64,000 nucleotides of DNA from Planctomycetota bacterium (GCA_024276605.1 JAJRWX010000001.1:1-64000); one strand, 5' to 3'; counted from the first letter of the stretch, positions 40,206 to 50,459 are shown. A program made the numbers and translations. Notes: a model not told the origin generated them from the sequence alone.

Positions 40206-41165
40206 TTATCGATTGACATTGGCGGCTGACATAGGTTTTGCACCTTGCAGTACGCGGATCACATCATCCACCACGTTATTCATTCTGGCCTGACTGGCGG
40301 GCGTTTTGGCACCAATGTGGGGTGTGAAAATAACGTGGGGTGCTGTTAATAGTGGATGATCGGCACTAGGTGGCTCCTCGTCGAGTACATCCAAGGCTGC
40401 GCCACCCATGGCACCATGATGCAATCGATTGGCTAACGCTGAACTATCAACCACCTGCCCGCGGGACGTGTTAATGAGCAAAGCGTCCGCCTTAAACTGC
40501 GCCAGCGCTTCTGAATCAATCAGGCATCGCGTCAGGTCGGTAAGTGGAACATGCAGACTCACGACGTCAGCACGGCGGTATAAGGCCTCTTTCTCGACGG
40601 GTGTAGCTGTGAAGTCGAGCGACGGCGGACTGACAATGTCGTTGTAGATGACGGACATGCCCAGGCCGATATGACAGCGCCGCGCTACTGCCTGACCAAT
40701 ACGACCCATACCAATAATGCCCAGCGTCATCTCAGAAAGCTCATGAGCCATCGCATTTGCGCGGGCTTGTTTATAATCGCCACTTCGAATAGCGGCATCG
40801 TGGGCAGGAATATCTCGCAGCAGCCCCAGCATCAAGGCGATGGTAAGTTCTGCTACCGCGCCGGTGGCCGCTGCGGGCGTATGGACTACCGTGACGCCAT
40901 GCTCGCTAGCGGCGACAACATCGATGTTGTCCAGACCCACGCCGCCTCGACCAATAACCTTGAGCTTGGTGGCGCACGCAATGACATCGCGCGTTACATG
41001 AGCATAAGTGCGTACCAATAGAGCATCGCAATCCACCACGGCTTCGCGCAAGTCGGCTTCGTCACACGAATCCAAAGTTGTCACCCGCCCCACCGCGCGT
41101 AAACGATCCAACGCTTCCGGTGAGAAACGCTCAGCTACAACAATGTGTAATGCGGGGTCAGCCAT
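40206..41165 (-). CDS. D-3-phosphoglycerate dehydrogenase-like D-2-hydroxyacid dehydrogenase
   Basis: VIGRGGVGLDNIDVVAASEHGVTVVHTP, LGIIGMGRIGQAVARR, LINTSRGQVVDSSALANRL, HPLLTAPHVIFTPHIGAKT. Confidence 0.9.
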   Translation of the reverse strand: MADPALHIVVAERFSPEALDRLRAVGRVTTLDSCDEADLREAVVDCDALLVRTYAHVTRDVIACATKLKVIGRGGVGLDNIDVVAASEHGVTVVHTPAAATGAVAELTIALMLGLLRDIPAHDAAIRSGDYKQARANAMAHELSEMTLGIIGMGRIGQAVARRCHIGLGMSVIYNDIVSPPSLDFTATPVEKEALYRRADVVSLHVPLTDLTRCLIDSEALAQFKADALLINTSRGQVVDSSALANRLHHGAMGGAALDVLDEEPPSADHPLLTAPHVIFTPHIGAKTPASQARMNNVVDDVIRVLQGAKPMSAANVNR

Positions 41166-41250
41166 GCACGCGATCTTCCAGCGTAGAACCAGAAGCGTCA
41201 ACGGCTTGTGGAGACGACACGGCGCAGCGTCGGCGTGATGATTATGTCAA

Positions 41251-41370
41251 TCACCCCACTGATTGAGGCCATAGGGCGGCCATGAAAAAGGTGATGGTTG
41301 CCGCTGTGATGAGCCAGAATCGGTGGTTTGCACCGGCTTCAAAATGTCGAGGGTCTAAGACGGTTGGCAT
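41251..41370 (-). CDS. Small single-TM protein (39-41 aa), missing from the supplied ORF track
   Basis: Translation MPTVLDPRHFEAGANHRFWLITAATITFFMAALWPQSVG*; in-frame ATG also at 41376; GGAG Shine-Dalgarno-like motif 8 nt upstream of 41370. Confidence 0.55.
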   Translation of the reverse strand: MPTVLDPRHFEAGANHRFWLITAATITFFMAALWPQSVG

Positions 41371-41557
41371 CGGCATTTCTCCTGCGGGAACCAGCCCCGC
41401 ATCCGCAGCTTGCCAATTTCGCTTCAAATAAGCGATAAGCGGCGGATTATCGACCTAGCAGAACGCTCCACCTTATAGCATACCATAGGAATTCCCTCCG
41501 TGCAGTCTGAAATTGAACGGGGCACCTAAACATAGTACCCGGTGACGGTAGCCCGGG

Positions 41558-42436
41558 GTGGAAATGCGAGTACTGCTCTGGCCAAACGAGTGGCGTTACC
41601 TATTATCGGTTATTGTGAAACAGGCTATTCATCATGACATACTCTCGCTAGCTCGTGATCTGGCCCGTGAGGCGGTGGGCATTGCTGCTTCCTACCTGGG
41701 TAAAGCGGCTACAAGTTTCAAGGCGGACTGCAGCGTGGTTACCGAAGCGGACCATGCGATTCAGACGTATATCATCGAACAAGTGGCTAAACGGTTTCCC
41801 GATCACGCTTTCATCGGCGAAGAGTCGATGGCTTCCTCCCCCGGCCAAGTCGATCCGCGTACCACTCAGTACACCTGGGTGGTAGACCCCATCGATGGAA
41901 CACGAAATTATGTAGCCGGCTTTCCCAGTTACGCTACGTCGATCGGCGTGTTGGAATATTTCAAACCGGTCGTAGGGGTTATACATGAGCACTTGCTGAA
42001 TCGCAGCTATACCGCGGTGAAGGGTGGTGGAGCGAAGCGAGATGGTCAGCCGATTTCCGTTGTTACCCCGCCGCCGGGCACGGATTTACTGTTGGCTGGA
42101 CCATCAAGTAAAAATCGACCGACGACGACAATTCTGCAAAAGATCATCACGATGCAAGGGTTGATCTATCGTAATGTGGGCAGCTCCGCTATTCACCTGG
42201 CTATGGTGGCAGACGGTTGTTGTGCGGGTGCGTTTGCACACCGATGCAAACTCTGGGATATCGCAGCCGGTTTGCTGATCGTCGAAGAAGCCGGTGGTGT
42301 GGTGACGTCGCTTACCGGTGAGCCGCTTGTTCCCTTTGATTTAACGGCGAACTTACAAGCTGATATTCCTTTTGTTGCGGGTAATCCCAGAGATCACAAC
42401 AGGTTGCTGGACATCACACGACCCATGTTTGCGTAG
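41558..42436 (+). CDS. Inositol monophosphatase family protein
   Basis: TEADHAIQTYI, FIGEES, WVVDPIDGTRNYVAGFPSYATSIGV, LWDIAAGLLIVEEAGGVVT. Confidence 0.93.
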   Translation: MEMRVLLWPNEWRYLLSVIVKQAIHHDILSLARDLAREAVGIAASYLGKAATSFKADCSVVTEADHAIQTYIIEQVAKRFPDHAFIGEESMASSPGQVDPRTTQYTWVVDPIDGTRNYVAGFPSYATSIGVLEYFKPVVGVIHEHLLNRSYTAVKGGGAKRDGQPISVVTPPPGTDLLLAGPSSKNRPTTTILQKIITMQGLIYRNVGSSAIHLAMVADGCCAGAFAHRCKLWDIAAGLLIVEEAGGVVTSLTGEPLVPFDLTANLQADIPFVAGNPRDHNRLLDITRPMFA

Positions 42437-42515
42437 GTATGCGTTGTACACCAGTGCTCGAACACCCATCCGTGATCTTATGCCGCCCGCTGGTTGGTAG
42501 GACATGATGGCGGCT

Positions 42516-42986
42516 TTACTGGTTGTTCGACGCATCATCGCGCAGCTTGCGTAAATCGTCACGAAAAAGCTCTGCTTCTCTGCGGGCGACATCAGCAGCA
42601 TCTCGTGAGATGGCGGCTTCTTTGTGTGATCGTTCAAGCGTTTCGAGCAGGTTTTTGGTTTCGGTCAGCTTTTGTTCGAGTTGAGATCGCTTTTCGACAA
42701 TGTCACCCAACGCTTCGCTAGCCTGTGTCCACTGCGTTTTAACCTGAGCGTTGATCACTTCGGCTAATTTCCGAATGCCTGCTTCGATTTCATCGACGGC
42801 CTGTTGGGTACCTTCCGGTGCGTAAGTGTTTTCCGGTACCTGTGGTGTTGGTGTAGCCGGCGTGTTTGCCTCGGTATTTGACGCCGTTACATCAGGCGTA
42901 GGGTTTATGATATCATCAGATAGGACGTTGGCCTCGAATTCATCCGGAGTTACCGGCGTAGGCTCAACAATCTCACTCGTGGCCAA
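42516..42986 (-). CDS. Hypothetical coiled-coil protein (possibly the C-terminal half of the upstream ORF)
   Basis: 156 aa Pro/Thr-rich then coiled-coil; begins at TTG inside the end of ORF 42950..43882. Confidence 0.4.
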   Translation of the reverse strand: MATSEIVEPTPVTPDEFEANVLSDDIINPTPDVTASNTEANTPATPTPQVPENTYAPEGTQQAVDEIEAGIRKLAEVINAQVKTQWTQASEALGDIVEKRSQLEQKLTETKNLLETLERSHKEAAISRDAADVARREAELFRDDLRKLRDDASNNQ

Positions 42987-43882
42987 ATATCGTCAGTTGA
43001 TTGGTCGTCCTGGCGGTCAATCTGCTGCTGTGCCGGACTGGTTGAGACTTCTTGGGTGCTGTCGGTGGTATCTTCAACCTGGGGTTGATCTTCTACGGGA
43101 TGAGCATCCATACCCGCCGTATCAGACGACTGGGACTCATCCGAAGGGGTTGATGGTTCGGTTAGCGCGGCTACTGCGTCTTCTATGTCGCTAAGAACTT
43201 CAGCGTCCTTAGTGGCATCCTCGCACGGCATCGGGAGATTATCATCCACATCTTGCGGAGCCATTTCTTCCCGCGCTACCTCGCCGGTTATGGTATCTTC
43301 AGGCAGTTCCGGTTCAACATTTTGTATAGGAGGTTCTTCGGTGTTCTCTTGGTTGTCGCCGACCTGATCGACCGCAGTGTCGGGATTGAGTGGCTCACCT
43401 TGTTGGACGGGAGAACTATCGTCTACGAGGGTAGCCAGTTTCTCTTCCGCTTCGGCGAGCATGTCTATCGCTACCTCTGCCGTAGATTTGTTTAGGGAAG
43501 TCGAGGATTCTTCACTTTCCTCGATAACGCCTACTTCGACGGCTTCCTGTACGATGTTGTGAGCTTCATCATTTACGACAGACATGATGATTTCCTTTCG
43601 CACGCTTGGAAAAGCGCGATCAATATGGTCAATCATTTCTTCAACAAGCGGATGCTGGGCATCGTGCAAAATCTTTTTTAGTTCCTTGCGATCGGCTTGG
43701 TTATAGCGACCGGTAGGCGCCTGCCCGATAGGCGTACACCGAAACACCACATGCCGTTGCGCGCGCCGCAAAATTTCTAACTCTGTCCGCAGACATAGAA
43801 GATCGTGTGGATTGTGCACCACGATAGATGTCACGCAGCCATCGCGAGGAATGGAATAATGTCGAGGGAAAAAGTCCATCAT
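42950..43882 (-). CDS. Hypothetical acidic low-complexity protein
   Basis: 310 aa; N-terminal globular region, then Asp/Glu/Ser/Thr-rich. Confidence 0.5.
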   Translation of the reverse strand: MMDFFPRHYSIPRDGCVTSIVVHNPHDLLCLRTELEILRRAQRHVVFRCTPIGQAPTGRYNQADRKELKKILHDAQHPLVEEMIDHIDRAFPSVRKEIIMSVVNDEAHNIVQEAVEVGVIEESEESSTSLNKSTAEVAIDMLAEAEEKLATLVDDSSPVQQGEPLNPDTAVDQVGDNQENTEEPPIQNVEPELPEDTITGEVAREEMAPQDVDDNLPMPCEDATKDAEVLSDIEDAVAALTEPSTPSDESQSSDTAGMDAHPVEDQPQVEDTTDSTQEVSTSPAQQQIDRQDDQSTDDIWPRVRLLSLRR

Positions 43883-44205
43883 CTATTTCGCAATCCATGC
43901 GCCTGGGCGCTTTCGGTGCAACGATCCCTCTATGTCAACAACCTATCACGATGTTCCGTAAACAGCGCATGAGGTACCCACAAGTACGTCGGATTTTGCT
44001 TTGTGCATCTTCAAATGGTAGCGCCGACCGGTATGTCTTTTCGGACCTGCGTATGCACTTTCTACTTTTCCGTTGGGACGGTTTTTATAGGCGCCTACAT
44101 GATAGACTATTTACACGCGACGAGGTAAGCGCTAGGCTTGTCTTTGGCGAAGTCGTAACGACCTCCGATAAATATCTCACCAGTGATGAGTGAAAAACAT
44201 TTACC

Positions 44206-46437
44206 ATGAACGGACTGACATCGACTGTCACTGCAAGACCACGCTTGGTCGTATGTCTTTGGCTTCTGATCGCAACCGTATGCTATTGGGGAGCGCCGCG
44301 CATTCCCACATTGCTGGAAGATGATCGGACTCATTTTCTTCCTAAAAATATGCCATCACAAGAGGCGGCAGCACTACTCAAACAAGAGTTTCCGGACGCT
44401 GCCTACGCAAGCCGATTGGTGGTCGTGTTTAGTCACGAGCACGGTTTAGCGGATATTGATCGCAAGGTTATCAAACGCGCATCATCAGCACTTGAAGAAA
44501 AAAGCGAGGCTATGGATTGGCGCGTGCGCTCGGCAAGCTTATGGCCGTTTCTCGCGCCGCTGTTGGAAAGTGCCGATGGCCAAGTCGCGCTCATCGTTGT
44601 GGAATTGCCCGCCGGCCCACTCACGCATCATAGCGTAAAAAGAGCACGATACGTGCGTGAGATCGTTCAGCCGTTGATCAAAGATACGTCGCTGGCCGTC
44701 GAGTTCACCGGCGACGCCGCACTCGGTGAACTGCTCGATGAAAAAGCCAAGCATGATGTTGATCGCACGACCTTGTGGGCATTTATCGCTGTGGCTTGCA
44801 TACTTCTTTTCGTATATCGCTCTCCGGTGGCGATGTTACTACCGGTGGTGACCGTGGCCATGGCCCTCCTGGTTTCGCTGGGTTTGATCGGACGGGCGGC
44901 AGCCTGGGGTTTGCCGATTAACGGCCTGGTTGAGATGTTTATCGTCGTCATCCTCGCCGGATCGGGCGTGGACTATTGCCTTTTTCTATTCGCACGTTTT
45001 CGAGAACACATGGCTGAAGGTGATGATGCGCGCTGCGCTGTCCAGGCCTGCTTACAGCGCATCGCCCCGGCTATTCTCGCCAGTGCGGGAACTAACGCCG
45101 CAGCCATGTGTACCCTGGCTCTGGCATCGAATCGTGATTTGTCAACATCCGGACCAACCATTGCGTTTGCTATTGTGATTGTCACAGTCACGGTATTGAC
45201 ACTTACACCTGCGATGATGTGTCTGGTAGGGCGTTATCTGGTCTGGCCGATGCGCATCGAACCGACCACCCATGATAGTCGTCTGTGGTCGAGCGTCGCA
45301 CGGATCGTCACGCAGCGCCCCGGACTTGTCGTGTTGTGTACGCTGATGATGATCGCGCCTTGGTGCATGGTTGGTATGCGTGTTGAGCCGTTGTTTGATG
45401 CCTATGAAGAATATCCGGCGGATTCATCGTTCGTTCGCGGCGCACGCCGTATTGAAGCACATTGGTATCATGGTCGTCCCGTTGCTGAGCAAACGTTACT
45501 TGTCACGTTGCCGGAATCCGTAGACACCATTGATCGTACAGGTCGTCTCTCATCGACCATGGATTCCCTGGCCGTGTATCTGACAGAGCATTTTCCGCTG
45601 GCTTATATGCGTGATATTTATCATCCGCTTGGGCGCCGGACTTCTGAAAATGTCAAAACTGCGACACTACCGTCCTGGTTATCCATACCGAAATCGTTGA
45701 TGCGGCCTTACTTCGTGGGCGCCTCAGATCGGGTGTTGCGCCTGGACATTGGCCTATGGGGTGAGCCTCGATCCAATGAGACCCTGGACCGAATCGAACC
45801 TCTGCGCCAAGGTGTGCGGGATGTTCTAAGTCATGCGCTGCCGCGCCCGAATGGACCGCTACCCGTCGAAGTTCATATCGCCGGCAGCAGCGCAGATTAT
45901 GTCGACAATCGCATGATTCGAGATCGTGATTTCAAAGTGGTAGCCGTTGTAGCGGTACTCGTGGTTGCATTGATTTTATATTGGTTGGTGCATTCAATCG
46001 CGCAGACGGTCATTTTGGTCGCAGCCACGCTCATCACCTATTTGGCAGCATACGGCGTAACGTGGTGGCTGGCGGTCAACTTTCTGGGCGTATCAAGCCT
46101 TAGTTATCAGATTGATTTTCTGCTATTTATCGTCGTACTCAGTCTTGGGCAGGACTATAATATCTACGTCGTGACACGTGTGCGCGAAGAACTCGACCGT
46201 GCCCATCCGCAAGAGGCTATTCGGATGGCGATTATCAAAACAGGTCAAGTCGTTAGTAGTTGTGGATTGATTATGGCTGCGGCGTTTGGGTCCATGGCGA
46301 GTGGATCGCTGGTACTTATGAAAGAGTTTGCCATTGCACTGGCACTGGGTATCCTGATCGATACGTTTGTGATTCGTCCGCTGCTTATACCGGCAACTTT
46401 GCTTCTGTTGGAGCGACGAAATCGCGCAGAAGCGTAA
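44206..46437 (+). CDS. MMPL/RND-superfamily transporter
   Basis: 743 aa, ~12 TM, two MMPL-like halves; AGSGVDYCLFLFARFREHM and SLGQDYNIYVVTRVREEL motifs. Confidence 0.9.
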   Translation: MNGLTSTVTARPRLVVCLWLLIATVCYWGAPRIPTLLEDDRTHFLPKNMPSQEAAALLKQEFPDAAYASRLVVVFSHEHGLADIDRKVIKRASSALEEKSEAMDWRVRSASLWPFLAPLLESADGQVALIVVELPAGPLTHHSVKRARYVREIVQPLIKDTSLAVEFTGDAALGELLDEKAKHDVDRTTLWAFIAVACILLFVYRSPVAMLLPVVTVAMALLVSLGLIGRAAAWGLPINGLVEMFIVVILAGSGVDYCLFLFARFREHMAEGDDARCAVQACLQRIAPAILASAGTNAAAMCTLALASNRDLSTSGPTIAFAIVIVTVTVLTLTPAMMCLVGRYLVWPMRIEPTTHDSRLWSSVARIVTQRPGLVVLCTLMMIAPWCMVGMRVEPLFDAYEEYPADSSFVRGARRIEAHWYHGRPVAEQTLLVTLPESVDTIDRTGRLSSTMDSLAVYLTEHFPLAYMRDIYHPLGRRTSENVKTATLPSWLSIPKSLMRPYFVGASDRVLRLDIGLWGEPRSNETLDRIEPLRQGVRDVLSHALPRPNGPLPVEVHIAGSSADYVDNRMIRDRDFKVVAVVAVLVVALILYWLVHSIAQTVILVAATLITYLAAYGVTWWLAVNFLGVSSLSYQIDFLLFIVVLSLGQDYNIYVVTRVREELDRAHPQEAIRMAIIKTGQVVSSCGLIMAAAFGSMASGSLVLMKEFAIALALGILIDTFVIRPLLIPATLLLLERRNRAEA

Positions 46438-46499
46438 GTGAAGATCATTGGCTTATATCGCTGCATGCGTAGTTAGATTGTGGTTGGCATGGGCAAGTA

Positions 46500-46883
46500 G
46501 TGGCGGAGACGGTGACCGGTTGTATGGAGACAAAGGATCAGACATTTCGATCGCGTCAACGGCTTCATCTACGGTGCGACTATACACGGGCGTTTTCGAA
46601 AAAGCGCACGGCAAGTGATGACGCCCTGATTGTGTATGTGGCTGAGAACGGGTTGTCGTGGTCTAGGCTAGGCATGAGCATAAGTCGCCGCCTGGGAAAC
46701 GCCGTACATCGAAACTATGCACGCAGGCGCATTCGTGAAGCGTTCCGTCGCGTGAAATACGACTTGCCGCAAGGATTGGATGTCGTATGTGTAGCTAGAA
46801 ACGGTGTGTTGAATAAAAAAACGAATCTGGAGCGCGTGCTCGTGCGCCTGGTGCGCAAGGCTACATCGCGCCGTCCGCAGTAG
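46500..46883 (+). CDS. rnpA: Ribonuclease P protein component
   Basis: SRQRLHLRCDYTRAFSKKRTASDD...RLGMSISRRLGNAVHRNYARRRIREAFRRVKYDLPQGLDVVCVARNG. Confidence 0.92.
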   Translation: MAETVTGCMETKDQTFRSRQRLHLRCDYTRAFSKKRTASDDALIVYVAENGLSWSRLGMSISRRLGNAVHRNYARRRIREAFRRVKYDLPQGLDVVCVARNGVLNKKTNLERVLVRLVRKATSRRPQ

Positions 46884-46907
46884 CTTTATCCAAACGGACA
46901 TAAAGTG

Positions 46908-46945
46908 ACTCACCCGGTACGGCATGGCAGCCGCACCGGGTGAGT
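46908..46945. terminator. Probable bidirectional terminator hairpin
   Basis: Perfect 11-bp arms ACTCACCCGGT (46908-46918) / ACCGGGTGAGT (46935-46945) between convergent rnpA and HTH gene. Confidence 0.65.
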
Positions 46946-46959
46946 TACAGAATAAACCA

Positions 46960-47319
46960 CTACGCCTTCAAGAGCCGCGAAACGTTTTTATCTACGAAAT
47001 AGCGGCCGTTCTTGAGGTCGATACTCACACCGGCGTCTTCGAGATTGTTGAGGTATCTAAATACTGTGCGGCGTGACGATTTCAACTTACGACCCAACTC
47101 AGCGATGGATACGCCCTTTTCCATCAAGTTAATCATCTTAAGCTGTCGGCCATAGATGGATCGCTCGCTTTCCAGCTCTTTACACAACACTTCCGCCGCT
47201 TTTTTGACGGCAGGATTTTTGTCATAATGTCGCGATTTACGAGCTGATTTAAGCGCTACGTGAATCGCAAAGGTTTCCGTGAAATCGGATCGAGAACTTA
47301 ACTGCCCAGCCATAATCAT
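46960..47319 (-). CDS. HTH transcriptional regulator (DeoR-like wHTH)
   Basis: IYGRQLKMINLMEKGVSIAELGRKLKSSRRTVFRYLNNLEDAGVSI. Confidence 0.75.
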   Translation of the reverse strand: MIMAGQLSSRSDFTETFAIHVALKSARKSRHYDKNPAVKKAAEVLCKELESERSIYGRQLKMINLMEKGVSIAELGRKLKSSRRTVFRYLNNLEDAGVSIDLKNGRYFVDKNVSRLLKA

Positions 47320-47535
47320 TACTCCTTAACATAGTGCCCTAGGCCTAACCTCAGCCTATCCCGCAGGATGCCTATAACGACAACCCACGGCGGCGGTGTA
47401 TCTTATTTAACGCCCCATAGATACCATAGTCGAGTTACGTTATACTGACAATAGCTGGCACTAAAAAATTTATCGTCAACCGTGCCGCGAGTGGGGCACT
47501 CACTCGGCTGGCTGACCGCCCTGGGAGCTTTCCTC

Positions 47536-48612
47536 ATGCCCTACCTGCATTGGTCCAAAACACGCCCCACCGCTCGGTATAACTTGGCGGGTAGCGGGGT
47601 ACCCACGGCAGGGCCGAAATCCTTCGATACCACCCTACCAGCCATCGGGTTGACCAGTAAAGGGCCTTATGGCGATCCGGCCCTGCTGGAAATCTTGGCA
47701 AATCGATATGGCGTAGGGACCAATCAGGTGCTCCCGGTGCCGGGAACCAGCATGGCTAACTTTGTCGCTCTCGCAGCCACCGGCAGGAGTGGGCATGCCG
47801 TAGCCATGGAAATGCCTGTCTACGAACCCATAGCACTATGCGGTCAGTTTCTCAATATACCCAGAATACCGCTTTCTCGACCTCCTGAGAATGGTTTTAG
47901 CCTAGATGAAGAAAGTCTGGCCCAAGCCCTGGCCCAGGGGGCCAAACTTGTAGTGGTAACCAATTTACACAACCCGTCCGGGCATTACCTAGAAGCTGAA
48001 ACGCTGAAGCAAATCGCACACCAATGCCGTGCAATGGACGCAACCTTATGGGTGGACGAAGTTTACCTCGATGCCGTCCATATCACTTCCGGGGCTCCAC
48101 GGTGGTCTGCCGTGTCGTTGGGTGACAATATCGTGATTACGAACTCGCTGACCAAGGTGTACGGACTTAGCGGGTTGCGTTGTGGGTGGATCGTCGGGCC
48201 GTCAGCCATCCTGTCCCAAGCACGTGTAATTGTGAATTTGCTCCACGTCGACCTGCCCACGCCCACTAGCGAATTAGCCTTACGGGCGCTGAACCAGATG
48301 CCGTTGCTTGAAAAGCGATATCTAGCGTTTTACGAAGCCGGCCAACCGACCTATCGCCGCTGGGTAGCCGACGAAAAAAGGATCCGATCATACCCCAACT
48401 TTGGTGCTCTTTTCGAATCTTTTCAGTTGCCACCCAGTGTCACCTCGGCGCAACTTGAGGCGCTGTTGGTTGAAAAATATGAAACGCAGGTTGTCCCCGG
48501 GCAATTTTTTGGGATAGCCGATCATATTCGCATCAGTACAGCTCTGGAGCCGGCAGACCTGTCTGAAGGTCTGTCTAGAATCAGCCAAGCTTTGGATGAA
48601 CTGGTTGGGTGA
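47536..48612 (+). CDS. PLP-dependent aminotransferase class I/II
   Basis: YGVGTNQVLPVPGTSMANFVALAA, NLHNPSGHYLEAETLKQIAHQC, LWVDEVYLDA, NSLTKVYGLSGLRCGWIVG; ORF track start 47482, ATG at 47536 fits better. Confidence 0.88.
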   Translation: MPYLHWSKTRPTARYNLAGSGVPTAGPKSFDTTLPAIGLTSKGPYGDPALLEILANRYGVGTNQVLPVPGTSMANFVALAATGRSGHAVAMEMPVYEPIALCGQFLNIPRIPLSRPPENGFSLDEESLAQALAQGAKLVVVTNLHNPSGHYLEAETLKQIAHQCRAMDATLWVDEVYLDAVHITSGAPRWSAVSLGDNIVITNSLTKVYGLSGLRCGWIVGPSAILSQARVIVNLLHVDLPTPTSELALRALNQMPLLEKRYLAFYEAGQPTYRRWVADEKRIRSYPNFGALFESFQLPPSVTSAQLEALLVEKYETQVVPGQFFGIADHIRISTALEPADLSEGLSRISQALDELVG

Positions 48613-48622
48613 GATTTCGAAT

Positions 48623-49672
48623 TTAACCAAGGACAGCCAATACGCTTGGATCCCATTCCAGGGCAAACCGACCATCTTCCTCGCGTCGCCAGGTTAGCGG
48701 GGTATGTAACGGCAACGGTGACAATGGCCAGGTATGCCCCACATCAGTCGTCGCCAGAACCGGGTTATGCCAGAAGGCGGGGAGGTGATACTTCAATAGC
48801 GCAAGCATGGATGCGCGTTGATCGATTTCACCCATATGAAAATCACCCAGTAAGATGCCCTCGCAGTCGTCCCAGTAGTTCGCCAGCGTCAAGTGGGATA
48901 GGAAGCGATCGAATCGTTCGATTTTATCGTTGAAATCTTCAAGCATCAGCCAATGCCCTTTGGGGCGAACGGATGCATCATAACGCGAACCGACCACCGT
49001 CGACAATACGGTCAGATTGCCCCCCACCATGCACACCTCAGTCACGTCGGACATATCGCCCATCAACAGGTCTGCATGGATGGTGCGCGATGACGGTTTT
49101 CCTTTCAACATATGAACGATGTCGCGGAAAAAGTTTTCGCACTCCGGTATGAGTTGCTTTCTTGTCCAAGCCGGTGGATGATCGCGCGCGGCTGGGGGGG
49201 CATCGGGATGTTGCGAGGCATAGCGCAACAATCCATAAACTAAAAATGCGACACCCATATCGTATACGCCGATGCCCATTCGATAGGCACCTACGATATT
49301 GACCAGTGGCGTCAGTTCACTAAATCCCAACACCGCTATGGGTGTGCGTCGATCAGACAATACATCAAAATCGATATGTGGCAGTATGCGCGTAAACCAC
49401 GCCCCCCCGCGAATGGTGACGATGGCGCGCACGTTAGGGTCCGCCAAGGCGTTTTGAATGTCAGCTGCGCGTCGCTGGTCATCCGAGCGGCCACCTTGCT
49501 CATCCGATTCCTGCGGTGCTAGTAGTTCAGTGTCAGCCGTTACTTCCAGAGAATCGCCGACCACACGTTGTACAAAGGTCACAAAGGCGTCTTCCGACGT
49601 TAGATTGAGGCGCTTAAAGAATGAAGCGCACGAACCAGCCGGGGCGATGAGATGCAACTTAGGCTTATCCAC
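48623..49672 (-). CDS. LD-carboxypeptidase (S66 family)-like
   Basis: LHLIAPAGS, RAIVTIRGGAW, IAVLGFSELTPLVN, WDDCEGILLGDF, TDVGHTWPLSPLPLHTPLTW. GTG at 49672 is a likely start (track start 49726 overlaps BtpA). Confidence 0.8.
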   Translation of the reverse strand: MDKPKLHLIAPAGSCASFFKRLNLTSEDAFVTFVQRVVGDSLEVTADTELLAPQESDEQGGRSDDQRRAADIQNALADPNVRAIVTIRGGAWFTRILPHIDFDVLSDRRTPIAVLGFSELTPLVNIVGAYRMGIGVYDMGVAFLVYGLLRYASQHPDAPPAARDHPPAWTRKQLIPECENFFRDIVHMLKGKPSSRTIHADLLMGDMSDVTEVCMVGGNLTVLSTVVGSRYDASVRPKGHWLMLEDFNDKIERFDRFLSHLTLANYWDDCEGILLGDFHMGEIDQRASMLALLKYHLPAFWHNPVLATTDVGHTWPLSPLPLHTPLTWRREEDGRFALEWDPSVLAVLG

Positions 49673-49676
49673 CGGA

Positions 49677-50459
49677 TTAACCCAACCCCGCAGCTTCAGC
49701 GAAGGCTTTCGCGCGATCGGGGTCAACGGGGTTCACGGTGATACCGTCTTTTTTAAGGGATGTCCCGACAATGACCCCGCCGGTTTTTCCTAGTAATTCA
49801 GCCACGGTTTCATGTGTAACACCGCTACCCACAAACAGACGTCTATCCGGCACCGCTTGTTGAATGGTATCAATGTCACGTGGGTCAGTCGGGGCACCTG
49901 TAGCTGGACCGGAGACGATCAGACCATCGGCTAGCCCGCGATAAGCCGTCTCTCGCGCAGCCTCAGCCAGGTCTTGTTGGCCAAGAGGCACGGCGTGTTT
50001 CACATGTACATCCGCTAAAATGCAAACCCGTTTACCGAGTAGTTTACGATAGCGCAGCGTCTGATCGGCCCGGCCTTCAATCATGCCCTGGTCAGTAGCC
50101 ATCACTCCGGTATGCACGTTGACACGCATAAACGAAGCCGACGTTGCGGCTGCGATACCAAGCGCCGCATTGGCGTCATTACGTAATACATTTACACCAA
50201 GTGGGACGCGGGTCTCTTGTGCGATACGATCAATCACCCGGGTTATTCCTGCGATGGTTGCAGGGCCTACGTCGGTAGCGGTGAATGGATGATCGCCGAA
50301 GTTTTCGATGATGAGCGCGTTGAACCCAGCTTGCACGAGTATGCTCGCGTCGTTGATAGCCCGCTCTAATACCGCGTCCATGCAGGTGTGGTTCGGTGAA
50401 CCCGGTAATGCGGGAAGATGGACGACGCCAATGAGCGATATGGAAGGTAGATCGATCAT
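49677..50459 (-). CDS. BtpA/SgcQ family protein
   Basis: IGVVHLPALPGSPNH, LIIENFGDHPFTATDVGPATIAGITRVIDRI, LGVNVLRNDANAALGIAAATSASFMRVNVHTGVMATDQG. Confidence 0.92.
   Translation of the reverse strand: MIDLPSISLIGVVHLPALPGSPNHTCMDAVLERAINDASILVQAGFNALIIENFGDHPFTATDVGPATIAGITRVIDRIAQETRVPLGVNVLRNDANAALGIAAATSASFMRVNVHTGVMATDQGMIEGRADQTLRYRKLLGKRVCILADVHVKHAVPLGQQDLAEAARETAYRGLADGLIVSGPATGAPTDPRDIDTIQQAVPDRRLFVGSGVTHETVAELLGKTGGVIVGTSLKKDGITVNPVDPDRAKAFAEAAGLG

Noticed and set aside
46470-46500. GGTTGGCATGGGCAAG fragment resembling the family 1 inner arm
   Set aside because: Only ~15 bp, no partner arm nearby; may be a remnant but not supportable as an element.
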